Source: an uncultured Streptococcus sp. | Lineage (GTDB): Bacteria; Bacillota; Bacilli; Lactobacillales; Streptococcaceae | Assembly (NCBI RefSeq): GCF_901875575.1 | Contig: NZ_CABFMF010000077.1 | Coordinates: forward strand, 5,390 to 69,389 | DNA length: 64,000 bases | Direction of reading: 5' to 3' | In this document: in pieces, positions 22,485-30,942 of the stretch | Numbering within the stretch: the first letter of the stretch is position 1 | Layout: the number at the start of each line of letters is the position of its first letter | Notes under the pieces: model-generated | The model's input: the letters and a program-made list of their open reading frames with translations, nothing else | What the model was told of the DNA's origin: nothing | Databases searched by the model: none | Position numbers and translations under genes: made by a program

Positions 22485-22711
22485 TTATAGTAGAAGGTGG
22501 TGAATGTTAAAAATTACTGAAATAAATTAATTTAATTATATCGAATATAGAGATTATATTATTTAAACTATATTGAAGAGACAAATATATATAATTAAAA
22601 TAGATAATGTATTTACATTGCTATCTCTTATTTGATATTTAGTAGATTAAGGTAAGGTATACTTCCTTAGTAATATTAAGTTTTTACTCGAATAAAGTAG
22701 GGAGTTTTAGC
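22485..22711. other. Non-coding gap before the cysteine A-T gene
   Basis: 227 bp of very AT-rich sequence. I see no convincing promoter: TTGATA at 22632 and TATACT at 22658 are 20 bp apart, too far for a standard site. An 8-codon reading frame after GGTGG at 22504 is probably chance. This gap may mark a separate transcription unit for the downstream genes, but that is unproven. Confidence 0.4.
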
Positions 22712-24436
22712 ATGACGAGATATGATTTATATAATGATACTTTTTTAGAAGTTGATAAAATGTTTTTGGATTCTAGTTTAAGAAAAGCTGCATCAGATTT
22801 TAAAAATAAAATTGCAGTTCAAACTTTAGATGATAAAATTAGTTATGGTGAGTTATATGAAGAATCACTGAAATTATCTAAAAGCTTTAAATTTCAAAAT
22901 CAACCTATTGCTATTATAGGTTATAGGGAGATTAAAACAATTATACAGATTTATGCTGTTCTTATGTCTAACAACTACTATATTCCAATTGATCCAGAGT
23001 ATCCAGAAGATAGAAAGCAATATATTTTGGATAAATCTTCTGCTAGAATATTATTGGATGGAAATATTGTAAAAGAAGTTAGGAAGAATAGTACGACAAT
23101 CCCTTACAGAGATAAAGTAGGTTCATCTGACAGGATAGCGTATATTATATTTACATCAGGGAGTACAGGAAAGCCTAAAGGTGTAGTTGAAACACATCAT
23201 CAGGTATGGAATACATTGATAGACTTAAAAAATAGATTGGAGTTAACTTCTGAGGACTACTTTCTTGGCTTAGCGTCGTACTCATTTGATTTATCTGTAT
23301 TTGACATTTTTGCTCCTAGTATGGTGGGAGGGACTCTATTTATTGTAAAAGATCAGAGGGATTCGAAAGAAATAACAAACATATTATCAAATGAGCAAAT
23401 TTCAGTGTGGAATTCAGTTCCAAGTGTTCTAAATTCTTATTTACAAAGTAATTTAAAAAATTCTTCCAACTTGAACTTGAGAGTTTGTTTATTGAGTGGT
23501 GATTATGTTTCTAAAGAGTTAGTAGAATGTACACAAAAGGCACTTCCTGAATGTCGAATCTTTAGTTTAGGTGGGGCAACAGAATGTTCTATTTGGTCGA
23601 TCTTATATGAAATAACAAACGATAATATAAAAGACACTGATTATATTCCTTATGGTTACCCAATGTCAAATCAACAAGTTTATATTTTAGACAATGATAA
23701 TAAGATTGTTAGTGATCATACTATAGGTCAAATTGCTATTGGAGGGGCTGGAGTTGCTTTAGGGTATATTGATGATGATAGAACTAATGAAGTGTTTATT
23801 CAACATCCTGAGCTAGGATATTTATATCTTACTGGGGACTTAGGGAAACTCTTTTATCCCAAATATATAAAATTTATGGGACGAAAAGAAACGCAAATTA
23901 AGGTTAATGGATACAGGGTAAGTTTTAATGAGATATCAAGAGTATTTAGAAATAATTTTAAAAGTGAATGTGTAACATTTTCTTTTAAAGACGAGGAAAA
24001 AATTGACAAAATCGTATTAGTATATTTTTCTAAATATGATTTAAATGAAAAAGCTATTAGGAATAATTTGAAATCTCAATTAGCTAAATATGAGCTACCT
24101 CATTATATTTTTAATATGAAACACGTACCACTGACATCAAATGGTAAAATTGATATAAGCTTTTTAAAAGAATCTATTATTGAAAGGATTGATTCATTAC
24201 ATCAACTGAATGATGGATTTATAGAGGAAGAAACTCCAGTCATAATTATGTTAAAAGAAATTTTAAGAGTAGATAGTGTACCATATGATACCCCAATTTT
24301 TTCATTAGGTATTGATTCATTAAAGATGGTTAGGATAAAAAATTGGGCTTTAGATGAACTAGGTGTAGAGATTGAATTAGTAGATATTTATAATTGTGAT
24401 ACTGTTCGTGACATTGAAAAATTGTTGTCAGAATGA
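22712..24436 (+). CDS. Stand-alone A-T protein, predicted cysteine-activating
   Basis: 574 residues: an adenylation domain (FTSGSTGKPKG near residue 145, LTGDLGKLF, NGKIDIS) followed by a thiolation domain (SLGIDSLKM near residue 530), with no condensation domain. Aligned by eye to GrsA, the pocket residues read D-L-F-N-L-S-L-I-W-K, one conservative change from the published cysteine code DLYNLSLIWK. It therefore very probably loads L-cysteine onto its own carrier domain. Two uses fit: a starter unit handed to NRPS-1, or trans-charging of the A-less terminal module of NRPS-3. Start ATG 22712 follows GGGAG. Cysteine is a strong prediction; its place in the product is open. Confidence 0.92.
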   Translation: MTRYDLYNDTFLEVDKMFLDSSLRKAASDFKNKIAVQTLDDKISYGELYEESLKLSKSFKFQNQPIAIIGYREIKTIIQIYAVLMSNNYYIPIDPEYPEDRKQYILDKSSARILLDGNIVKEVRKNSTTIPYRDKVGSSDRIAYIIFTSGSTGKPKGVVETHHQVWNTLIDLKNRLELTSEDYFLGLASYSFDLSVFDIFAPSMVGGTLFIVKDQRDSKEITNILSNEQISVWNSVPSVLNSYLQSNLKNSSNLNLRVCLLSGDYVSKELVECTQKALPECRIFSLGGATECSIWSILYEITNDNIKDTDYIPYGYPMSNQQVYILDNDNKIVSDHTIGQIAIGGAGVALGYIDDDRTNEVFIQHPELGYLYLTGDLGKLFYPKYIKFMGRKETQIKVNGYRVSFNEISRVFRNNFKSECVTFSFKDEEKIDKIVLVYFSKYDLNEKAIRNNLKSQLAKYELPHYIFNMKHVPLTSNGKIDISFLKESIIERIDSLHQLNDGFIEEETPVIIMLKEILRVDSVPYDTPIFSLGIDSLKMVRIKNWALDELGVEIELVDIYNCDTVRDIEKLLSE

Positions 24437-24469
24437 TTATAGAACATAAAAGATAATAAAGGAGCAAGT

Positions 24470-24697
24470 ATGTTAGAAAGTATAAGTAGTTTAGTGGGAG
24501 TATCAAAAGATTTGTTCATGATACTGTTTCCAATTTTTGTTTTACACTTCTTAATGATCATCATTAGTTGCATAGATTTATTTAGAAATTATAAAAGAAA
24601 GTCTGAATTTTTATGGATTTTAGCAATTATTTCTGTAACAATTTTTGGTCCAATTTTATATTTATCTGTAGGTAAAAATTTTAGAAAGGATAACTGA
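24470..24697 (+). CDS. Small PLDc_N-type membrane protein
   Basis: 75 residues with two membrane helices (about residues 12-36 and 46-66) joined by a short basic loop (RNYKRKS) and ending GPILYLSVGK, the pattern of the phospholipase-D N-terminal (PLDc_N) domain found alone in small proteins. It has no catalytic HKD motif, so it is not an enzyme. Such proteins often sit beside ABC exporters in antimicrobial peptide loci, where an accessory or immunity role is supposed. It starts after AAAGGAG, and its stop overlaps the next ATG by one base, so it is co-translated with the second ABC pair. Confidence 0.8.
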   Translation: MLESISSLVGVSKDLFMILFPIFVLHFLMIIISCIDLFRNYKRKSEFLWILAIISVTIFGPILYLSVGKNFRKDN

Positions 24698-25641
24698 TGG
24701 AGAAAGAGTTACTTAGTATTGATAATATATCGAAAAAATTTGATGATAAACTGGCAATTAAAAATTTTTCTTTGAAAATTTTTAAAGGAGATTGTATAGG
24801 GCTTATAGGTCCTAATGGGGCAGGAAAGACAACTTTATTAAGAATGATAACTGGTCTATTATCTCCAACAACAGGAAATGTAATTTTTGATGGTGAAGTA
24901 ATTAAGAATCAAAAAGAATTTATTGGCTATTTACCACAATATCCAAATTACTACGAGTGGATGACACCTAGGGAGTTTCTAAAATTTAGTTGCAAATTAT
25001 TTAATATGGATATTTCTATGATTAACGAACGTATAGAAGAAGTCTTGAGTAAAGTTGGACTATTGGAAGATTGTGATAGAGTAATAAGTGGTTTTTCTGG
25101 AGGAATGCGACAAAGATTAGGAATTGCACAAGCAATAATACATAAACCAAAGTTTGTTGTTTTGGATGAGCCTGTTTCTGCATTAGATCCAATTGGTCGT
25201 AGAGAAATTTTGAATCTCATTAATGATATAAAGAAAGAATCAACTATTATTTTTTCAACACATATTTTAGCTGATGCCCAAGAAGTTTGTGATAGATTTT
25301 GTGTTGTAAAAAAAGGTACTATGCTGGATGACTTTTATTTATTAGATATGTTGACCAATAATAGTTACATTAAGTTAAACATTCGATTAATTGATAATGA
25401 TTTTGAATGGATAAATTACTTGAAAAATATGCAAACGATTGATACTGTTTTTTTAAATCAAAACAATATAATTATAAAATTTAATGCTGAAATTGATAGC
25501 TGGAAATTCGATTTTTTGAAATCACTTATTGATTATAATGTTAATTTTTCAAAAATTGAAGTAAATAATTTTTCTTTAGAGGATTATTTTATGCAACTAA
25601 TGGAGGATAAATATGAAAAATTTAGTTTTACTGATAACTAA
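24697..25641 (+). CDS. ABC transporter ATP-binding protein (second exporter pair)
   Basis: 314 residues with Walker A GPNGAGKTT, signature FSGGMRQRL, Walker B FVVLDEP, D-loop SALD and switch STHI. A C-terminal extension of about 90 residues follows the nucleotide-binding core, as in BcrA or NatA-type drug and bacteriocin exporters. It is coupled to its neighbours by overlaps of 1 nt upstream and 29 nt downstream. Likely job: self-resistance or export of the cluster's peptide, by context. Confidence 0.93.
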   Translation: MEKELLSIDNISKKFDDKLAIKNFSLKIFKGDCIGLIGPNGAGKTTLLRMITGLLSPTTGNVIFDGEVIKNQKEFIGYLPQYPNYYEWMTPREFLKFSCKLFNMDISMINERIEEVLSKVGLLEDCDRVISGFSGGMRQRLGIAQAIIHKPKFVVLDEPVSALDPIGRREILNLINDIKKESTIIFSTHILADAQEVCDRFCVVKKGTMLDDFYLLDMLTNNSYIKLNIRLIDNDFEWINYLKNMQTIDTVFLNQNNIIIKFNAEIDSWKFDFLKSLIDYNVNFSKIEVNNFSLEDYFMQLMEDKYEKFSFTDN

Positions 25642-26386
25642 AGAGTGGAAAGAATCGAAAAAAGAATATAAAATTTTATGGATACCGATTGTTTTAATTT
25701 TAGCGGCGATTATGCAACCACTTACCATGCAAATACTCCCTAAAGTAGTTGAGAATAATGATATGCTTGTGGTCAATCCTGATTATATTACTCCTTCTGG
25801 AAATGAAGTTTTTTCTGGAATTTTTGGACAGTTAAATCAATTTGCCATTTTCACTATAGCAGTAACAACGATGGGAAGCATTATTAGCGAGAAAAAAAGT
25901 GGTGTTCTTGAATTGCTGTTTTCAAAGCCAGTTACTTCTTTACAATATTTGTTAAGTAAGTATATTTTTTATAATATTTTATTTATTGTTAGTTTGTGTA
26001 TTGGATTATTTGTAGGTCTATATTATACAGAGGTGTATTATTCATCGGTTATAGTTTCTCTATTTTTGAAAGCATCAATCTTTTATGCTATTTGGCTTTG
26101 GTTTATAGTAAGTCTTGGTATCATGGGAAGTGCGATTTTTAAAAATCAGATACAAGCTGTGCTAGTTATTTTTACAATTCCAGTATTATGTTTAATTCTT
26201 AATAATTTTAAAGGTACTTTTCTAGAAATATTGAATCCAGGAAGTCTAAGTAAAAATGCAGTATCGCTTATGGCAAATGGTAGTTTAATTGATTACTGGT
26301 ATATTAACGTTCTATGTGTAATACTTTTAATCATTCTTTGTATGTATTTTTCATATAAAAATTTAAAAATTACTCAAAAGGAGTAA
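25613..26386 (+). CDS. ABC-2 family transporter permease (second exporter pair)
   Basis: 257 residues with six hydrophobic segments. The first follows a short basic N-terminus (TKEWKESKKEYK), then a large extracytoplasmic loop with QLNQFAIFTIAV, then the cytosolic motif SEKKSGVLELLFSKPVT, typical of ABC-2 permeases. The start lies inside the end of the ATPase gene after TGGAGG. It forms a complete transporter with that ATPase. Confidence 0.92.
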   Translation: MKNLVLLITKEWKESKKEYKILWIPIVLILAAIMQPLTMQILPKVVENNDMLVVNPDYITPSGNEVFSGIFGQLNQFAIFTIAVTTMGSIISEKKSGVLELLFSKPVTSLQYLLSKYIFYNILFIVSLCIGLFVGLYYTEVYYSSVIVSLFLKASIFYAIWLWFIVSLGIMGSAIFKNQIQAVLVIFTIPVLCLILNNFKGTFLEILNPGSLSKNAVSLMANGSLIDYWYINVLCVILLIILCMYFSYKNLKITQKE

Positions 26387-26392
26387 TAAAAA

Positions 26393-27076
26393 TTGAAAGT
26401 AATATATTCTGATATCTCAAACGAAAGATTTAGTAATTTAAAAAAATATATAGATTTTTTATCTCCAAATAGGAAAGAAAAAATAAACTGTTTTAAATTT
26501 GAAAAGGATAAAATACGTTCAATTTTTTCTGAATTGCTTTTGAATTACGCTTTAAAAACATATTATGGTATCAATTTAAAGGATTGTAAGATTCATTTTA
26601 ATATATATGGTAAACCATACATAGACCATGACTTTGATTTAAAATATAATTTATCACACTCAGGAGATATTGTCATATGTTCTATTTCAACCAATAATAT
26701 AGGTGTTGATATTGAGGAGAATATATCATTAAATTTGGATACAGTTATTAATTGTCTCCACACAATGGAAAGAGAGGAACTTGATAATTGTAAAACAGAA
26801 GAAAAAATTAAATTATTTTATAATTATTGGGTTTTAAAAGAAAGTTATTTAAAATACTTAGGAATAGGTCTTCAATATCCAGTAGAAAAATTGGGATTCA
26901 ATATCAATAATGAACAAATAAATGTTATTAGTGATTTAGAAACTGAGAAAAAAACTTTTTTCAAATTATTAAACATTTCAGATTATTATAGTGCCGCAGT
27001 ATGTTGCGAAAATAGTGAAGAGATTGAAGTAGTAATGATTGAACCTGATATTCTGAAAAATTATTTTGAAAATTGA
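26393..27076 (+). CDS. 4'-phosphopantetheinyl transferase, Sfp type
   Basis: 227 residues with both signature motifs: GVDIEE near residue 107 (Mg-CoA binding) and WVLKESYLKYLG near residue 150. It transfers phosphopantetheine from CoA to the conserved serine of thiolation domains, turning apo-NRPS into the active holo form. Streptococci otherwise need only AcpS, so a dedicated Sfp-type enzyme makes the cluster self-sufficient. The start is a TTG behind AAGGAG at the end of the permease gene, and it closes the biosynthetic operon. Confidence 0.95.
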   Translation: MKVIYSDISNERFSNLKKYIDFLSPNRKEKINCFKFEKDKIRSIFSELLLNYALKTYYGINLKDCKIHFNIYGKPYIDHDFDLKYNLSHSGDIVICSISTNNIGVDIEENISLNLDTVINCLHTMEREELDNCKTEEKIKLFYNYWVLKESYLKYLGIGLQYPVEKLGFNINNEQINVISDLETEKKTFFKLLNISDYYSAAVCCENSEEIEVVMIEPDILKNYFEN

Positions 27077-27116
27077 AAAAATCTTTATTAAATTAGCTCA
27101 TCGATAACATTAAATA

Positions 27117-27183
27117 TGAAAAACAAACACAGTTTAAGTTTTCTAATTACTAGAATTTTAATTGTGCTTGTTTTTTCTTTTTA
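27117..27183 (+). terminator. Probable terminator after the NRPS cluster
   Basis: AAACAAACAC pairs, with one mismatch, with GTGCTTGTTT across about 30 nt and is followed by a T-rich run. The stem is imperfect and the loop long, so this is tentative. Confidence 0.4.
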
Positions 27184-27481
27184 AGAAATTATATTTTTAA
27201 ATTTCAATTAATATTTTGTGATATTTTTTTCAAATTTATTTTGTTAATGTTTTACTTGTTAAGAAAAAATGGGGTTTGGGGGCTTGCCACCACATTGTCA
27301 TATCGTTTGTTTTTGAACCGTAAGGTTTGAAATGGCAAGCGATATTATTTTTGGGATATTGTGGACACAATATCTGAGCTCGCAAAGCCTTACAAAAACG
27401 TTGAAGCTATTTTGAAAAATGTACTGACAGTGTCTGTAAGCTTACATTGTCAGTACAGGTATCAATGAAGGAGGAAAAGTC
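27184..27481. other. Candidate origin of transfer (oriT) and mob leader
   Basis: This 300-bp gap before the mobilization genes holds nested inverted repeats: GCTTGCCA at 27282 with TGGCAAGC at 27333; a smaller AACC-gta-AGGTT inside it; and GATATTGTG at 27355 facing CACAATATC at 27366 with a 2-nt loop. The position immediately upstream of relaxosome and relaxase genes, and the symmetry, are typical of oriT regions. I cannot identify the nick site. AAGGAGGAAAAG at its right end is the ribosome site of the next gene. Confidence 0.55.
27421..27455 (+). promoter_or_regulatory. Inverted repeat upstream of the mob operon
   Basis: GTACTGACAGTGT faces ACATTGTCAGTAC across 9 nt with one mismatch in 13 pairs. 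It lies 28 nt upstream of the first mobilization gene, so it could be an autoregulatory operator for a ribbon-helix-helix protein, part of oriT, or an attenuator hairpin. The sequence does not decide among these. Confidence 0.55.
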
Positions 27482-27483
27482 AT

Positions 27484-27840
27484 ATGAAAAGAGATATACG
27501 TAGTATTCGGAAACAATTTCGCTTAACAGAAACGGAAGAAAAACAAATACTAGATTTAATGAGAGAGAAAGGAGAGGATAATTTTTCTGATTTTCTCCGT
27601 AAAAGCTTACTATTGTCTGATGGACAAAAACAGATGGAAAAATGGTTCAACATTTGGAAAAAACAAAAGTTGGAACAAATTAGCCGTGATGTTTATGAAA
27701 TATTCATAATTGCTAAAACAAATCATCAGGTTACTCAAGAACATGTTTCTATTTTGTTAACTTGTATTCAGGAATTGATTAAAGAAGTAGAAAAAACAAG
27801 TCTTCTTAGTGAAAATTTTCGTAACAAATACATGAGGTAG
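27484..27840 (+). CDS. Small relaxosome protein, ribbon-helix-helix-like
   Basis: 118 residues, strongly charged. The N-terminal half (RKQFRLTETEEKQI, then DNFSDFLRKSLL) matches the strand-helix-helix pattern of MobC/CopG-type DNA-binding accessory proteins; the C-terminal half is a predicted helix. It is the first gene of a three-gene mobilization operon behind AAGGAGG. Likely role: binding oriT and helping the relaxase. No enzyme motif is present. Confidence 0.75.
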   Translation: MKRDIRSIRKQFRLTETEEKQILDLMREKGEDNFSDFLRKSLLLSDGQKQMEKWFNIWKKQKLEQISRDVYEIFIIAKTNHQVTQEHVSILLTCIQELIKEVEKTSLLSENFRNKYMR

Positions 27841-27844
27841 TAGA

Positions 27845-28210
27845 GTGGAGCACCGATATAGAACAAATTTAAAAAAAGTCTTTTTATCTGACCTAGAATT
27901 AGTCAAATTGAATGAAAATATCTCAAAAAGTCACTGCTTATCATTCTCAGAATATGCTAGACGAACTCTACTAGATCCTGGTATGAATTTTATCACCATT
28001 GATACAAATAGTTATCAAGATTTGATTTTTGAATTAAAACGAATCGGAAATAATATTAATCAAATAGCCAGAAGCATAAATTATTCGAATTTAATAACGG
28101 AAGTTGAATTAAATGAGTTGAGAAAAGGTATAGAAGAGTTAATAGTAGAAGTGGAGAAAGATTTTCTTATTCAATCTGAAAAATTGAGGAAATTTTATGG
28201 TTATCACTAA
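27845..28210 (+). CDS. MobC-like plasmid mobilization relaxosome protein
   Basis: 121 residues starting at GTG 27845, four bases after the previous stop. It has an N-terminal strand plus FSEYARRTLL helix and, near residue 64, the hallmark LKRIGNNINQIAR of the MobC family. MobC proteins loosen the double helix at oriT and assist nicking. The stop lies inside the start of the relaxase gene (14-nt overlap), so the pair is coupled. Confidence 0.88.
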   Translation: MEHRYRTNLKKVFLSDLELVKLNENISKSHCLSFSEYARRTLLDPGMNFITIDTNSYQDLIFELKRIGNNINQIARSINYSNLITEVELNELRKGIEELIVEVEKDFLIQSEKLRKFYGYH

Positions 28211-30026
28211 ACACTTTGCGATTCATGGAAAAAATTATCGTAGTAAACTAATCAAATATATTTTGAATCCAAGTAAAACAAAAAATCTAACACTAGTTTC
28301 AGATTTTGGTATGAGAAATTATTTAGATTTTCCTAGTTATAAAGAACTAGTGAGGATGTACAATGATAATTTTTTAAGTAATGATACTCTTTATGAATTT
28401 CGTCATGATAGGCAAGAAGTAAATCAACGAAAAATTCATTCTCATCATATTATTCAGTCTTTTTCTCCAGATGATCATCTTACTCCCGAACAAATCAATC
28501 GGATTGGTTATGATACAGTTAAAGAGTTGACAGGAGGTAGATTTCGTTTTATCGTAGCAACACATGTCGATAAAGGTCATATCCACAATCACATCATTCT
28601 AAATTCAATTGATCAGAATTCTGATAAAAAGTTTCTATGGAATTATAAGTCAGAACGTAATCTACGAATGGTTTCAGATCGTCTTTCAAAAATTGCAGGT
28701 GCAAAGATTATAGAAAATCGTTATTCGCATCGTCAGTATGAAGTTTATCGAAAAACCAATTACAAATATGAAATAAAACAACGGGTATATTTTCTAATTG
28801 AGAACTCGAAAAATTTTGAAGATTTCATGAAAAAAGCAAAAGCTTTACATTTAAAAATTGATTTTAGACACAAGCATGTTACTTTTTTTATGACCGATTC
28901 AAATATGAAACAAGTCGTACGTGATAATAAATTGAATAGAAAACAACCTTATAATGAAACTTATTTTAAGAAAAAGTTTGTTCAAAGGGAAATTATAAAC
29001 ATCTTAGAATTTCTACTTCCGAAAATGAAGAATATGAATGAATTGATTCAACGAGCAGAATTGTTTGGATTAAAAATAATTCCGAAAGAAAAACATGTTC
29101 TATTTGAATTTGATGGGATTAAGCTTTCAGAGCAGGAATTGGTAAAAACGAATCAGTATAGTGTTAGTTATTTTCAAGACTATTTTAATAACAAAAATGA
29201 AACTTTTGTCTTAGATAATAATAATTTAATTGAACTTTACAATAAAGAAAAGCTAATTAAAGAAAAAGAGTTGCCGACAGAAGAGGTGGTATGGAAATCC
29301 TATCAAGATTTCAAGAGAAATAGGGATGATGTTCATGAGTTAGAAGTAGAGTTGAATCTTAATCAAATAGAAGCAGTAGTAGACGATGGAATTTACATTA
29401 AGGTACAGTTTGGTATCCGACAAGAAGGACTTATTTTTGTACCAAATATTCAAATCAATATGGAAGAAGAAAAAGTTAAAGTATTTCTCAGAGAAACTAG
29501 TTCTTACTATGTATATCATAAAGATTCAGCAGAAAAAAATCGCTTTATGAAAGGTAAAACTTTAATTAGGCAATTTACGCTTCAGCATGAACCGCAACAT
29601 ATGTATAGAAGAATACCTCTTAGCAAAATTAAAGAAAAAATAGAACAATTAGATTTTCTTATATCTGCGGAAAATAGTCCGAATGATTTTGAAGATATAA
29701 CAAATGATTTCATTGCCCAAATATCTTATCTAGAGAATATGATTGAACAACTCCAAAATAAAATTGATGATTTAACTAATTTAGAGGAAGTATTGTTGAA
29801 AGATACGACAAATAGTTCTAGCAATTTAGAAAGTAGTATTCAAGGTAAAAGTTCAGTAGATACAATAGAGAAGGATTTATACATATATAAAGGAAAGATT
29901 GAAACACTGAAGGAACAACATAGAGAAGCAATAAATTTATTTGAAATGTTTAATAAAACAATAAAGAAATATAAGAAAAAACAAAATATGAAATCTATTG
30001 AGGAAAATGAGATACATTTAGAGTAA
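28197..30026 (+). CDS. Relaxase / mobilization nuclease (MOBP-type)
   Basis: 609 residues. The N-terminal relaxase domain has motif III HVDKGHIHNHIILN near residue 122, with the metal-binding histidines, and tyrosines near residues 14-22 as candidates for the DNA-linking residue. The middle part carries repeated DIRH-like segments, and the C-terminal ~130 residues form a charged coiled coil. It would nick oriT and pilot the strand into a conjugation pore supplied by another element; no VirB4, VirD4 or other pore gene is visible. The C-terminal coiled coil may contact a coupling protein, by inference. Confidence 0.93.
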   Translation: MVITKHFAIHGKNYRSKLIKYILNPSKTKNLTLVSDFGMRNYLDFPSYKELVRMYNDNFLSNDTLYEFRHDRQEVNQRKIHSHHIIQSFSPDDHLTPEQINRIGYDTVKELTGGRFRFIVATHVDKGHIHNHIILNSIDQNSDKKFLWNYKSERNLRMVSDRLSKIAGAKIIENRYSHRQYEVYRKTNYKYEIKQRVYFLIENSKNFEDFMKKAKALHLKIDFRHKHVTFFMTDSNMKQVVRDNKLNRKQPYNETYFKKKFVQREIINILEFLLPKMKNMNELIQRAELFGLKIIPKEKHVLFEFDGIKLSEQELVKTNQYSVSYFQDYFNNKNETFVLDNNNLIELYNKEKLIKEKELPTEEVVWKSYQDFKRNRDDVHELEVELNLNQIEAVVDDGIYIKVQFGIRQEGLIFVPNIQINMEEEKVKVFLRETSSYYVYHKDSAEKNRFMKGKTLIRQFTLQHEPQHMYRRIPLSKIKEKIEQLDFLISAENSPNDFEDITNDFIAQISYLENMIEQLQNKIDDLTNLEEVLLKDTTNSSSNLESSIQGKSSVDTIEKDLYIYKGKIETLKEQHREAINLFEMFNKTIKKYKKKQNMKSIEENEIHLE

Positions 30027-30060
30027 ACAGTTTCCTAAAAAGTATATATAGAATAGTTTC

Positions 30061-30079
30061 ATGTGCCAATTTGTCACAT
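30061..30079. promoter_or_regulatory. Inverted repeat, candidate operator of the Cro-like repressor
   Basis: ATGTGCCAATTTGTCACAT is a near-perfect palindrome (two mismatched pairs around a central base) 51 nt upstream of the helix-turn-helix gene. Position and symmetry suggest an operator for that regulator. I could not define a promoter around it. Confidence 0.5.
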
Positions 30080-30129
30080 ATTTAATAATAAGAAAATAAC
30101 TATATTATACTTGTTTTAGGAGACAACAA

Positions 30130-30354
30130 ATGTTGAAAAGGATTAGAGATTTACGTGAAGATGATGATTTGACACAAGAATATATTGCGAAAATCGTTTT
30201 GAATTGTACAAGATCAGCTTATTCTAAAATGGAAGCTGGTAGCAGGCTAATCTCTATAAATGACCTTATCAAACTTGCAGATTTTTATAAGGTGAGTCTA
30301 GACTACCTTGTAGGTCGAGTGGATAATAAAGAAGACCATTACTCTAAAAAGTAG
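30130..30354 (+). CDS. Cro/CI-type helix-turn-helix regulator
   Basis: 74 residues that are almost entirely an XRE-type helix-turn-helix: IRDLREDDDLTQEYIAKIV, then CTRSAYSKMEAGSRLISINDLIKLADFYKVSLDYLVGR. Preceded by TAGGAG. It probably controls excision or mobilization of the element. It has no extra sensing domain. Confidence 0.92.
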   Translation: MLKRIRDLREDDDLTQEYIAKIVLNCTRSAYSKMEAGSRLISINDLIKLADFYKVSLDYLVGRVDNKEDHYSKK

Positions 30355-30624
30355 TAGGTTAAGAAAGCACATTGACAATTGAATAGTCCAAAATGGTACT
30401 TTCCTCATTTGTGGAGCAGTTTTGAATGGCTCGCCATGATAAGAGCGACATTAAAACCATCAATAAAATAGAGCGATACTTTATATGCCATGATACAAAT
30501 GATATACAATGATACTTCTGACCGTTCAGGCTGCCACCGTAAAAGAGCAGTAAGTGAAATTCTTATGATGACTTCATCAGTCATGCCATGGAGGAGAAAA
30601 TATTTTTTTAGGAAGGATGATGAC
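30355..30624. other. Leader region before the excisionase-like gene
   Basis: 270 bp without a supported gene. It has TTGACA at 30373 with GGTACT 17 nt later, a weak promoter candidate, and ends with AGGAAGGATGATGAC, which places the excisionase start at 30625 rather than at the in-frame ATG 30490. The middle is richer in G+C than the surrounding element. Confidence 0.4.
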
Positions 30625-30858
30625 ATGAATATAAAATATATATCTGTCGAAAATTCCATTGCAGAATGGGCTGATAAAAAGGGAATTCTAAAAAGATGGG
30701 ATGGTTTAAATCAATATACATTGAACAGATGGATTAAAGAAATGCGAGAAAACAGAACATTTTCCATGTATGTAATTAACCCAACCCATAAACTTGTTTT
30801 CATTAATCTAGAAGGATTTGAAAGTTTCTTAAGATGGAAGCAAAAGCGGACAAAATAA
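30625..30858 (+). CDS. Excisionase-like small DNA-binding protein
   Basis: 77 residues from ATG 30625, just after AGGAAGGA. It has the look of a recombination directionality factor with a winged-helix fold: an N-terminal ISVENSIAEWADKKGI and QYTLNRWIKEMRENRTF segment, then a hydrophobic strand (KLVFINLEGFESFLRWKQ). It lies directly before the integrase gene, where Xis proteins usually sit. The function is inferred from size, position and fold pattern. Confidence 0.65.
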   Translation: MNIKYISVENSIAEWADKKGILKRWDGLNQYTLNRWIKEMRENRTFSMYVINPTHKLVFINLEGFESFLRWKQKRTK

Positions 30859-30875
30859 GGAAGTCATGGTATAAT
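30847..30875 (+). promoter_or_regulatory. Promoter of the integrase gene
   Basis: CGGACA (-35) and TATAAT (-10, 30870-30875) are separated by 17 bp. The site overlaps the end of the excisionase-like gene, so int can be expressed separately from it. TTAAGAGG before ATG 30943 is the ribosome site. Confidence 0.6.
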
Positions 30876-30942
30876 ATAGGGTAGTTATTTATTCTATACA
30901 ACAATGATTTATTTCTTTTTAAGAGTTAAGAGGAATTAAATT

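Noticed and set aside
22504..22530. Eight-codon frame after GGTGG in the gap before the cysteine A-T gene
   Set aside because: Too short to judge and not coupled to a gene.
30405..30659. 84-codon - frame across the excisionase leader
   Set aside because: No ribosome site, and it overlaps the start of the excisionase-like gene.
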